DNA of 64,000 bases. Origin: Geranomyces variabilis (Eukaryota; Chytridiomycota; Chytridiomycetes; Spizellomycetales; Powellomycetaceae). Shown piece after piece: positions 43,346-53,324 of the stretch (within the stretch, counting starts at the first letter, position 1; each line of letters begins with the position of its first letter). The stretch covers positions 248,001 to 312,000 of the forward strand of contig JADGJP010000022.1 of NCBI GenBank assembly GCA_027603065.1. Reading direction: 5' to 3'. Under the pieces are notes generated by a model. The model saw only the letters and a list, made by a program, of their open reading frames with translations, did not search any database and was not told the DNA's origin. The translations under genes were made by a program, and so were the position numbers.

Positions 43346-45730
43346 ATGGTCCACGCTACAAACCTCGGCTTCCCCCGCATGGGCGGCAACCGCGAGCTGA
43401 AAAAGATGGTCGAAAACTACTGGTCCGGCAAGCTCGACGAAAAGTCCCTGCTCTCGGGCGCAAAGACTCTCCGCGCCGAGCACTGGGCCATCCAAAAGGC
43501 CGCGGGAATCGAAGACGGCCACATTCCCAGCAACGACTTTTCCTTCTACGACCAGGTCCTCGACCACCTGCACATTTTCAATGTTATCCCCAAGAAGTAC
43601 CAGGGCCTGCAGTTCCCGCTCGAGGCGTACTTTGCCATGGGCCGTGGTCTGCAGAAGGAAGGCGTCGACGTGCCCGCCATGGAGATGAAGAAGTGGTTTG
43701 ACACTAACTGTGAGTCATATTGCGTCCTTGGCATCTGTCGTTTTAGCGTTAGCCACTGACCGTCCCCTATGTACTCGCACACTTGTCTTTTCCCCTCCGC
43801 AGACCACTTTATCGTCCCTGAATTCACCGCCGAGCAGGAATTCTCGCTGCGGTCGCGCAAGCCCATCGATGAGTTTGTCGAGGCCAAGGCTCACGGCATC
43901 ACCACTCGCCCGGTTCTCATCGGCCCCATCTCGTTCCTCCGCCTCGGAAAGGCCGCCAAGGGTCACAACTTTGACCCCATCTCGCTCCTCGACAAGCTTG
44001 TTCCCGTCTACGAGACCTTGCTCAAGGAACTCGTTGCCGCTGGCGCCCAGTGGGTCCAGCTCGACGAGCCCGTGCTCACCTTCGACCTGCCCAAGGAGTT
44101 CAAAGACCTGTACGCCAAGGCATACGCCAGGCTTTCGGCCGTCTCGGGCGTCAAGATCCTCGTCGCCAACTACTTTGGCCGTCTCGGTGACAACATCGAC
44201 ATTGTTGCCAACCTCCCCGTCAGCGCCATCCACGTCGACCTTGTCCGCGCGCCCGAAGAGCTCGACGCCGTCGTCAAGCTTGCCAAGGACAAGAACCTCG
44301 TGCTCTCGCTCGGTGTGATTAACGGCCGCAACATCTGGAAGGCCGACCTTGATGCCGCCATTGCCACCGTCAAGCGCGCCGTCGCTGTCCTTGGGGCCGA
44401 CCGCGTTCTCGTTGCGCCGTCGTGCTCTATGCTCCACACCCCTCACTCGCTCGAGCCCGAGGTCAAGATGGACAGCCAGATCCGCGACTGGCTGTCGTTT
44501 GCTGTCCAGAAGCTTGACGAGCTTGTCGTTATTGCCAAGGCTGTCAACAATGGCGAGGACTCTGTCAAGGCCGCGCTCGAGGCAAACCGCGCCAGCATGA
44601 AGGCTCGTCGCACCTCGCCCCTTGTGCACGATGCCAAGGTCCAGGCTGAGATGAAGGCTGTTACCGAGGACATGTTCAAGCGCAAGTCTGCGTTCACGAC
44701 CCGCTCTGCCGCCCAGCAGGCCAAGCTGAAGCTGCCCGCGTTCCCCACCACCACCGTGGGTTCCTTCCCGCAGACCAAGGAGGTCCGTGTTGCCCGCCAG
44801 AACCTCAAGAAGGGCACCTGGACCCAGGCCGAGTACGAGACTTTCATCAAGGCCGAGACCGACAAGTGCATCCGGTTCCAGGAAAAAGTCGGCCTCGACA
44901 TGCTTGTCCACGGCGAGTTTGAGCGCAACGACATGGTCGAGTACTTTGGCGAGAACCTCAAGGGATACGTTTTCTCGCAAAACGGCTGGGTGCAGTCGTA
45001 CGGCTCGCGTTGCGTCAAGCCCCCGATTATCTACGGCGATGTCTCGCGCCCGGAGCCCATGACTGTTTACTGGTCTACCTACGCCCAGAAGCAGACCACC
45101 AAGCCCATGAAGGGCATGCTCACGGGACCCGTCACCATGCTCCAGTGGTCGTTTGTGCGTGATGACCAGCCGCGTAGCGACACGGCCTTCCAGCTCGCGC
45201 TCGCGATCCGCAAAGAAGTGCAGGACCTCGAGAAGGCTGGAATCCCCGCGATTCAGATTGACGAGCCTGCGATCCGTGAGGGTCTGCCGCTGCGCCGCTC
45301 GGACTGGGAAGCGTACCTGAAATGGGCCGCACGCGCATTCTTGCTCTCGTCCACTGGCGTCGAAGACACCACGCAGATCCACACCCACATGTGTTACTCT
45401 GACTTTAACGACATTTTCTCCACCATCCAAGCTCTGGACGCCGACGCCATCACGATCGAAAACTCAAAATCAGACCTTAAGCTCCTGCACGCATTTGAGA
45501 AATACGGCTATGCGAACGGTATTGGCCCGGGTCTGTATGACATTCACTCGCCGCGCGTGCCGTCGCAGCAGGAGATGGGCGACCGGTTGAAGGAGATGCT
45601 GGTTTACTTGAAGAAGGAGCTTGTGTGGGTGAACCCGGACTGTGGCCTTAAGACCCGTGGTTGGCCCGAGACGGAAAAGGCGCTGGACAATATGTGCCGC
45701 GTCGCCGAGTCGTTCCGAAACGCTGCTTGA
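43346..45730 (+). CDS. MET6: Cobalamin-independent methionine synthase
   Basis: Two exons (43346-43709, 43803-45730) give 763 residues, the normal size for MetE/Met6. It starts MVHATNLGFPRMGGNRELK, carries the N-terminal half (IGPISFLRLG, LVLSLGVINGRNIW) and the catalytic C-terminal half with TTVGSFPQT. The zinc ligands are in HTHMCYSDF, in the Glu region (TIENSKSD) and in NPDCGLKTR. It transfers methyl from 5-methyltetrahydrofolate (polyglutamate) to homocysteine to make methionine. Codon use is strongly biased to C-ending codons, consistent with high expression. An in-frame upstream ATG could add 64 residues. Confidence 0.97.
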
Positions 45731-45972
45731 GCGAGTCGAATTCCGAGCAGTCTGGCCCTGAAAAACGCATTTTTATATCCCTTTTGCCCCACTATACTTT
45801 GTCGCGCGGCGTTTTTTATTGTAAATAAATACATCATTTGTTGCTTTCGAAACTTGTATTCTTTTCGCTCCCGTGTCTCACTCAGTGGCATGTTTGCTTC
45901 AGCTTAGATTCAGCCCCCCATCTACTACTTCAGAAACCGTATCTAGCTAGACGATGTTTCTGCTTTCTGTTT

Positions 45973-48243
45973 CTACCACCTGGTGCTCCTGTAGTTTTTC
46001 AAAAAACAGCCCCACAGCTTTTGCTCGCCGTTTACGCCTACGAGCACGGGGTCCAGCACACGCATCGCCGCGTCCCACTCGTCAAGCGGCGGCGGGGCGC
46101 TCTCGCGCTTGTAGTGCTGGTCTACCGGCTGTTCGTCTGTAATCCAGCCAGTATCTAGAAGACGCGAGGGAGAGAGCGAGAGAGGACAGTGTGAGTAAGC
46201 AATGGGCAGAAAAGGAAGGAAGAGGACCCACGCTTGCTGCTGAGGAAGGCGAAGAAAAAAGCTACTCACCAACTGCAGTCATGAAAATGCTGACGGCGGC
46301 GAACCCTGCAGACGCGGTGCGCGTCATCATGTTGAGTGCGGCTTTGGCCATGTTTGTGTGTGGGTGGAAGATGGTCTTGTTTCTGTAAAATTGGCCTAGA
46401 TGAATAACAAACAACAAAAGAAACCATCGAGTTTGTATGTGTCAGCAAAAAAACAACTTCCCTATCCCAATCCGCTTTTGCCGAAACGACGCTTACCCTC
46501 CATCGCCGACACATTAACAATAAACTTATCCCACTCGCCCTCGCCACCATCCACGCGCCCCGTCCTCTGCATCAGACTTTTCAGTTCCGATACCAGCACC
46601 CAGGGCGCAAACGTGTTGATGACATGGCATTCCATCATTTCAACAGAGGAGATCTCGCCGAGCTCCATTGTCCACGAGTTTTCGCGGCGAAGATCCAGTT
46701 GTTGGTCGTCGCGGTCGTATAGGCCCGGTGGGAAGAGTTCGGCGGCGGCGGGGGTCGTGGTGGAGACGGCGGTTGTTGTTGATGTTGAGGTTGTTGTTGT
46801 GGTGGTGGTGGAGGTGGTGTGGTCGGAGGGGATGAGGGGTAGTTGGGAGAGTGCGGCGGAGGCGTTGACGTCGGGGAGGTGGGCGGTTGCTTGTGCGGCT
46901 GCGAGCGCGAGGCTGCTGCCTCCGGCTCGCGCATCAGGCGCACCTGGGGCCGCGTCCGTAATGCTCGTAACACCCGCACCCGTACCAGCTCCAGCATGCT
47001 CAAACAAGTAACCCCCTTGCCTAGCACGGTACACATCCACAACATCCACAATCCTCGCCACATGCTCCGGCACACGACCTTCCTCCCCCTTCATCAAATG
47101 CTCATAAAACGCCGGCGGCTTCCTCACCGTCTGCGCCGCATTGTTGATAATCACGTCGAGACGCTTATACCGCTCCTGCACATGTCGGCAAAAATGATGC
47201 AGCATCGGCACGTCACGGAAATCCAAACCATAAACCGCGACCCGCCCACCAAATTCCTCTGCGTCGGGTTCACGCGCAAACCGTTGCGCGGCATCGTGCG
47301 GGAAACGTGTTGTGACGATAACGGTCGCGCCCATGCGGAGAAGTTTCAAGGCGATGCAGTACCCGATTTTAACTCGGGCGCCAGTGACGATGCAGACGCG
47401 GCCGTGCATGTCGGCGGTCGAGAAGCGTTTCTGGAAATTGAATGCGGCGCAGGACGGGCACATTTGGTCGTAGAAGTGGTGCAGCTCGCGGAAGGGTGCG
47501 CCGCAGATGTGGCAGGCGCGGTTGTAAGTGAGTTTGCGTTTAGGCCGTTCATTGCTGGCATCACCAGTGTTGGCCAAAGATGGTTCTTCGATTATGGTGT
47601 TGACGTGCTCTACACCTTCCATTTCGACGGTTTCATTTTCGGCGTTGACGCTAGCGTTGGCGTCGCCGTCGCCAGCGGCGGCGGTAATTGCGGCGGGCGT
47701 TGTCGCGGCGTGCTGCTGGATGAGCTTTTGGTCATCCTCGGCCGCGAACTCGGCATTTGCCTCCACCGTGCCGATACGCGGCGGCATGGGCATGTCAATG
47801 CCTTGAGGACAAAGGAGCAAAACGGTATCAGCAAAATCAAAGCTTTATCTTTCTCTCTCTCCCTCTCCCTCTCTCCTTTGCAATTTTGCACGGCGTGACT
47901 CACTTCCACCAGTATACCCAACCATCTTGACTTTACGCATTTTGCGAATGCCCGAAACAGCCAACAGTTCCGAATCCGCTTCTTTCCTGGCATGTTTCTT
48001 TCTCCTCCGCTTGTCTTTCAGCTCCTCCTTGTTGGGCACCATTGCCGTGCGGGCGAGCGCAAACAGGCGGGCGACTTGAGGCTCATGCGAGGCGTGCTTG
48101 AGGTAGTCTTCGTTGTCGGCATAGAGTTGAAAGACTTTTGTTGCGGCGGCAAGGTCTTCCTGGGTGTAGAAGTCTGTCCATGGTGGGAGGCCTGGTGGGT
48201 AAGGCGGCGGCGGCGGCGGCGGTTGTTGGTCGGCCGAGGTCAT
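45973..48243 (-). CDS. Atypical short-chain dehydrogenase-like protein with N-terminal zinc ribbon
   Basis: Four exons (47904-48243, 46497-47801, 46270-46395, 45973-46154) give 650 residues. A Pro-rich start is followed by a basic segment, then a zinc ribbon near 208-229 (CHICG...CPSC) and a Rossmann fold (VCIVTGARVKIGYCIALKL, then DVIINNAAQT). The expected catalytic region reads HPHTNMAKAALNMM, so the YxxxK Tyr is replaced by Thr. A Thr/Ser and Ala-rich insert of about 90 residues (encoded around 46740-47010) splits the SDR domain. Similar proteins with a zinc ribbon and an SDR domain occur in plants and oomycetes as uncharacterised dehydrogenases; I do not know a substrate. It is divergent to the next gene, with 232 bp between starts. 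Confidence 0.8.
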
Positions 48244-48475
48244 TGTTTTGCGACGGGTTGTCGAGAAAAAAAAGAAAGAAAGAAAGAGGAGCGAGCGAGT
48301 TGCTGCGCACACGTCGCTCGCCCACCGCCCCGCCAAGGACAAGACTCGAACACGTTCTTCCCCACCGACTTGGACCCCTCTTTGTCCGTCCCTCGCAGAG
48401 AAAAACACACTGCTTCATTCCGCCTCGCTCGCTTCTTACCCTTCAAACCCTTCAAACACTCATTACCCACAACAC

Positions 48476-49813
48476 ATGCGTCCTCTTCTCGCAGCTGGCG
48501 GACTCGGACTCGTCATAGCAGCGGCTATAATCGCATACGAGTTTATAAAAGCCAACCAGCAGGAATGGTTCGAGTCCTCGCACAGCAGTGGCGGCGGCAG
48601 CGGTAGCAGCGGCAGAGGCCGGCAGTTTGAAGAGTCGCCATTTGCCCGCCGCGCACGCCAGCAAGCCGAAAACCGACAGCAACAGGAAAGGGCGAAAAAG
48701 GAACACGAGGAGGAAGAAGCGAAGCGGCGAAAGCGACAGGAGAACGATGAACGGGAGCGAGGAGATAATCAGCAGGTTGAAGACTTGTTAGATTACCAAG
48801 ACGACAACTCCGACACGCACCTCCGCCGCCGTCGGCCTCACCACCCGTCGTCACCCGCTTCAATCCCTGATGCGACGACACCGCCAGCTTACGTCGCACC
48901 GTCCAATACCGACCAGCCAGACCCTTCAGTCGTTGCAGACTCTGTCGCGGTGCTGACAAACGATATCACCATGCTCGAACAGACGCTTCTGGAGCGGCGG
49001 CGCGCGCTGGAGGAAGAGCTGGCGGATTTCGGATGGACGGAGGAACAGGTCCGTGCGTTAATTCACCAGCGGCAGCAGGACCAACTACAACAACAACAGC
49101 AACAACATCTACAGACGCAGTCACATGTACGCCAAGGTGGGGTGCCGGCCGATGAGGCCGAGATTCTGATGCAAGATGTCGATGATGAGCCATCTGGGGG
49201 AGATGATGGCGCCAGCCGCCCAGCGCCCGCAACGGATAGTCGCCACGGGAGCGAGAGCGTCGCTTCTGCTGATGCGGCGGCGGCGGCGGCGGCGGCACCA
49301 TCGTTGCCAGGATCGCTGGCAACCACCAATCTCGAGCACAATCTTCTCCCGCCTCTCCCACCAACACTCATCATCCCGCCCTCCCCCGCCTCACATGCAT
49401 CTCAATCCACAACATTCCCGTCTGTCAATTCGACCGCAATTAACCCCATCGCTCCTGCCTCCTCCTCAATGGACTCATTCGCCACCGTGCCCGACGACGT
49501 GCTCTCGCTCGCACTGACAGAAGAAGAAGAAGATGACGATGACGACGTGGACAACGCACGGCGTGGTCGCGGGGGGCTAGAAGACGACATGATGCTCTCC
49601 CTCTCGCTTTCAAACACGACAGACGACGAAACTCTGCTCACGCCGCTGATTCCTCCACGCGATGAAGACGACGATGACGACGGTGACCGCGATGCCGAAG
49701 ACGAAGACAAGCGGTCGGTGTTTTCGCTCGATAGCAGCTGGTCGGCTGTGTCGGCAGGTGCTGCCGGTGGTGGTGGTGGTGGTCCGCCGAACGGTGGCGA
49801 TTTGCATCGCTGA
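48476..49813 (+). CDS. Membrane-anchored acidic low-complexity protein, function unknown
   Basis: A single exon of 445 residues. A hydrophobic N-terminal segment (about 4-23, LLAAGGLGLVIAAAIIAYEF) looks like a signal anchor. A charged coiled-coil stretch follows (about 55-100, RARQQAENRQQQERAKKEHE). A second short helix region contains ITMLEQTLLERRRALEEELADFGW, then Gln-, Ala- and Pro-rich tracts, and the C-terminal third is rich in Asp and Glu. No enzymatic domain is visible. Simple triplet repeats (CAA, GCG, GAC) account for much of the tail, so the length may vary between strains. No family is recognised. Confidence 0.7.
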   Translation: MRPLLAAGGLGLVIAAAIIAYEFIKANQQEWFESSHSSGGGSGSSGRGRQFEESPFARRARQQAENRQQQERAKKEHEEEEAKRRKRQENDERERGDNQQVEDLLDYQDDNSDTHLRRRRPHHPSSPASIPDATTPPAYVAPSNTDQPDPSVVADSVAVLTNDITMLEQTLLERRRALEEELADFGWTEEQVRALIHQRQQDQLQQQQQQHLQTQSHVRQGGVPADEAEILMQDVDDEPSGGDDGASRPAPATDSRHGSESVASADAAAAAAAAPSLPGSLATTNLEHNLLPPLPPTLIIPPSPASHASQSTTFPSVNSTAINPIAPASSSMDSFATVPDDVLSLALTEEEEDDDDDVDNARRGRGGLEDDMMLSLSLSNTTDDETLLTPLIPPRDEDDDDDGDRDAEDEDKRSVFSLDSSWSAVSAGAAGGGGGGPPNGGDLHR

Positions 49814-50171
49814 ATAAGAACGAGAATGGGAAGATGGTTCATTTCTTCGGCTCATAGCATATCCAGGAGAACGGCAAAGCTTCATTGTTCCTGATTTATA
49901 GCTGATATTGAGAAAAAAACTATATGTGATTTGTTTCTTAAAGGCGTCCAGTGCAGGGGGTTGTGGTGGTGGTGGGGAATGGTATAGCGAGAAAAAACAA
50001 GGCGAAATTAGCCGCCCCATGATGACAAAGAAAAGATTGTGTATCCAAAAGCCCGTGGAAAAAAATGTGTGGATTCGTTAAATAGGAAGGAGGGTCCAGG
50101 GATAGGAGCCTTACACCCTCGCGTCTAGGGTTTGTGTGGCGAAAAAAACCAATGCTTCAGATGACGAAAAA
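49814..50171. other. Convergent intergenic region
   Basis: The 358 nt between facing stops of the membrane-anchored protein and GPD1 hold no supported coding frame and are presumed to be 3' untranslated sequence. Confidence 0.45.
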
Positions 50172-51806
50172 TTAGATGTTGTCGACGAGCTCGCGTGCAG
50201 GGAGGTTTTCGTAGCACACGCGGTATACGGCGGTAAAGAAGGGGAAGCTGGAGAAGGTATCTTGGTTAGCGTACTGCTCAAAAGGGTAATGCAGCCAACG
50301 GCGTGGGGATGGGCACACTTACTCGTTGACCATATTCCTTCCCTTCAGGATTTCGTGTACCTCCTTTGCAGTGAGCGTGCCTTGCAGCTTTTGGCCGTTA
50401 AGCATCTCCTTTTCAAGAGTCTCGAACGACTTGCCCGTGACGACGTGCGCTTCTGCAACCCTCCGCTGTCAAAGCACGGGGATGAATACGCTTTAGCACG
50501 AGCAAACAGGTACATGTTGATTGAAACTGTCATGACTTACGTTACGACCGCCAAAGCAAGTTGTGATCACATCCGCAACGCCACAACTCTCCATGTATGT
50601 CTCGTCTTTAACGCCCTTGTAGAAGGTTTGCGAAAACTTCTTCATCTCCATAATGCCGATGCGAATGATTGCAGCTTTGGTGTTTTCGCCCATCTTGAGA
50701 CCGTCCACGATGCCCGCGCCAATGGCAATGACGTTTTTCAGCGCGCCGCAGAGCTCGACACCCGCGACATCGTCGACGATCGCGACGCGGAAGTAAGGGC
50801 TGTGCAAGGCCTTGTGGAATGCTTCGCCGTTCTTCATGTTTGTGCAGCCTGGTAATGGCAAGATCGAGAAAAGATCGACCAAAAAAATAAGTGGCTTGCA
50901 AAAAAAAAAAATGACGCATCACCGCCTGGTCCGTACCGATGGTGCTTTCGCAAAAGTTTTCCATTGCAACCTCGCTGGCAATGTTGGCACCCATGAGCAC
51001 GCTGACATCGATGTCAAGGTTTTCCTTGATCACATCAGATATCAAGTGGATGCCGCCTTTGGACACATCGACGCCCTTGATGAGCGAGATTGCGCGAGCG
51101 TTGGAGTGGAGCTTGCCCTTGAGTTGTTCGCACACGCCCTTAACGAACTGGATGAAATGAAAAGCATTGAAACTTAGTGTTAGGCTACCGGCGAAACGAA
51201 TTTTCGACAGGAATTGCTTTCGTACCTGGTGCGGAATGACAAACACAAGCAACGTGGCATCCTCGACGGTCTGCAGCAGATCTGGCACGGCGACGACGTT
51301 TTCTGGCAGCTTGACGTTGGGTAGGTATTTGACGTTCTCGTGTTGTGTGTTGATAAGGTCCGTGAGGCGCTGGCCATTCACGATTTCCTCGTACACCCAC
51401 ATGCGCACTTCCGAGTCATAATTGTCATGCTTGGTTACGTTGCGACCGACAATCTTGGCAATGGCAGAGCCCCTAATTGAATGACAGGTAGGAAAGGTTA
51501 GCGAGGGCGGTCGACCGGCCACTTCCGGGGTTAGGCGGAGCGGAAGGCCCGGGTATATCTGGGTTTTTTCTTTTTGCCCGTTTGTCCGTGCGTGGTGCGC
51601 TCTTACCAGTTGCCACTGCCTATCAAGCAAACTTTTTCTTTAGACTCGTTGACCATTGGAATGCGGGCGGACGTAGCGATTGAGCGGATGAGGAGGAAGC
51701 GGTGGGGTGTGGTTGGGATGAGAGTGCGAGCAGCTGTGGTGAATGCGTTCGGGAGAGGCCGGAAACAGCAGCGAGTTCTGAGTTGAGCAATCGGCGGAAT
51801 CATCAT
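50172..51806 (-). CDS. GPD1: NAD-dependent glycerol-3-phosphate dehydrogenase
   Basis: Six exons (51607-51806, 51226-51472, 50937-51147, 50541-50848, 50323-50465, 50172-50247) give 394 residues. The NAD-binding motif [14 protein letters not shown] is followed by [26 protein letters not shown], the catalytic Lys region [25 protein letters not shown] and the C-terminal [13 protein letters not shown]. It reduces dihydroxyacetone phosphate to glycerol-3-phosphate for lipid and glycerol synthesis and redox balance. From the ATG at 51806 the first 50 residues are Arg-rich, almost without acids and contain IRSIATSAR, resembling a mitochondrial presequence. The internal Met at 51656 (MVNESKEKV) gives the standard cytosolic enzyme. 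It is divergent to ELP4, with 126 bp between starts. Confidence 0.95.
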
Positions 51807-51932
51807 GATGCTTAGCACAAATCACCCGAAAGAATTTCTCAAGAAAACGCCACATACCGACCGTCGTGCGGTGCGTGCGACATGTCCGTATCTTTCTTCC
51901 TGAGCAAATCTCCATAGCCCCCCTCCCCAGCA

Positions 51933-53177
51933 ATGTCCTCGTTCAAGCGCCGCGCCCCCGCCGCGCATCCGCCAATCCCATCTACCCGCATCTCGGCAGC
52001 AAACTCAACAGTCATCACGTCTACTGGCGTCCCCGCAATCGACGCGCTACTCGGCGGCGGCCTCCCGCTCCATTCGGCGCTACTCATCCACGCCGACCGC
52101 TTCACCGCATACGCAAAGCTCCTGTTATCCTACTACCTCGCCCAGGGCATTGCCAGCAGCAACGCCATCTGCCTTGCCGATGACGACCCGCAGGATCTTG
52201 TCCAAAACCTCATGGCCGTCGTTGAGGGCAAAGTGCCCAGCGAGGTGAGCAGCGAACCCGACGATGACGCCGATGACGACGCGCTTGTGCTCCCTGCTAC
52301 TGGCGTGCGGCAATTGGGTGCGACCAGGGAGGAGGATGACAAGATGCGCATCGCGTGGCGATACCAAGGCCTGCCGAAGTTTGACGCGTCTGTAGGCGTG
52401 TTGGGACGAAGAGACGTGAATTCGCAGCAACCATTTTGCAACCTCTTTGACCTCACAAAGCGCATGACGGCCGCGCAGTTGAATGCAGCGGGACCACGCA
52501 TGGCGCTACTTGATGTGTCCTCGCTGGCCGCAGACGCTGAAGCAAACAATGTGCCAGACACGCCAAGTGCGTATGACACTCTCATCAAGAGCATTAACGA
52601 TTTGATCGACCATTATGGCTTCCGGATACGACCAGGCGCCCCGCCGCCGCCAACTGTTCTCCGCATCGCAATCCACGGGTTGGGCTCTCCAACCTGGGGC
52701 CCGGCCACCCCGCAGCGCCTCGCGTCATTTACACATTCCCTTCGCGCAGCACTCCGCACCTCGTACGCAACCGCCGTAATAATGATCCCACACTCAACGC
52801 CACTCGCGACAGCCACGATTCTCGCGCATCTCACTGACGCCGCGCTCCGCGTCGACTCGTTCGCTGGCGCTGCCTCACCCGTCCACCCAGCTTACGAGTC
52901 GCAATACCACGGCTTTTTGGATGTGCTTAAAATCCCACGCGTGGGTTGTTTGGGCGCGCGAAAAGGGGATGTAGGGCGATTGGGTTTCAAAGTGAGGAGA
53001 AAGAGGTTTGCGGTGGAGCTGTGTAGCTTGCCGCCGGAGGGAGAGGGTGAGGGTAGGGGGGATGATGAGGAACCTGCGGCGGCAGCGGGCAAGCAGAAAC
53101 GTGCGCATGCTGCTACGGGAGGCGGTGGGTGTGGTTCCTCCTCGGGCGGCGGAGGGCACAACCCGCTCGATTTCTGA
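51933..53177 (+). CDS. ELP4: Elongator complex protein 4
   Basis: A single exon of 414 residues. It begins with a short basic segment, then the RecA-like Elp4 core: STGVPAIDALLGGGLPLHSALLI (the position of the P-loop, without a classic GKT), SNAICLADDDPQDLV, IAWRYQGLPKFD, NLFDLTKRM, LRIAIHGLGSPTWG and HGFLDVLKIPRVG. The end is Gly-rich. Elp4 forms a heterohexameric ring with Elp5 and Elp6 that works with Elp1-3 in wobble uridine modification of tRNAs. Length and motif order fit the family (yeast 456). Confidence 0.9.
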   Translation: MSSFKRRAPAAHPPIPSTRISAANSTVITSTGVPAIDALLGGGLPLHSALLIHADRFTAYAKLLLSYYLAQGIASSNAICLADDDPQDLVQNLMAVVEGKVPSEVSSEPDDDADDDALVLPATGVRQLGATREEDDKMRIAWRYQGLPKFDASVGVLGRRDVNSQQPFCNLFDLTKRMTAAQLNAAGPRMALLDVSSLAADAEANNVPDTPSAYDTLIKSINDLIDHYGFRIRPGAPPPPTVLRIAIHGLGSPTWGPATPQRLASFTHSLRAALRTSYATAVIMIPHSTPLATATILAHLTDAALRVDSFAGAASPVHPAYESQYHGFLDVLKIPRVGCLGARKGDVGRLGFKVRRKRFAVELCSLPPEGEGEGRGDDEEPAAAAGKQKRAHAATGGGGCGSSSGGGGHNPLDF

Positions 53178-53324
53178 GAGATGCATGAAGGATACAGCGC
53201 GATAAAGCGATCCGACGCTATCCCGGAGCGCCCGCAAACCACAAAGGCGCGTCACGGACACAACTGTCATTTCCATCGTTGCCCATAGCCATATGCAACC
53301 GGCAGCTGAGCGCTCTTGCCTCGC

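Noticed and set aside
43715-45430. 571-codon open frame on the minus strand opposite MET6
   Set aside because: It mirrors a highly biased coding strand (C-ending codons leave few stops in the antisense frame), has no recognisable domain, and MET6 on the other strand is certain.
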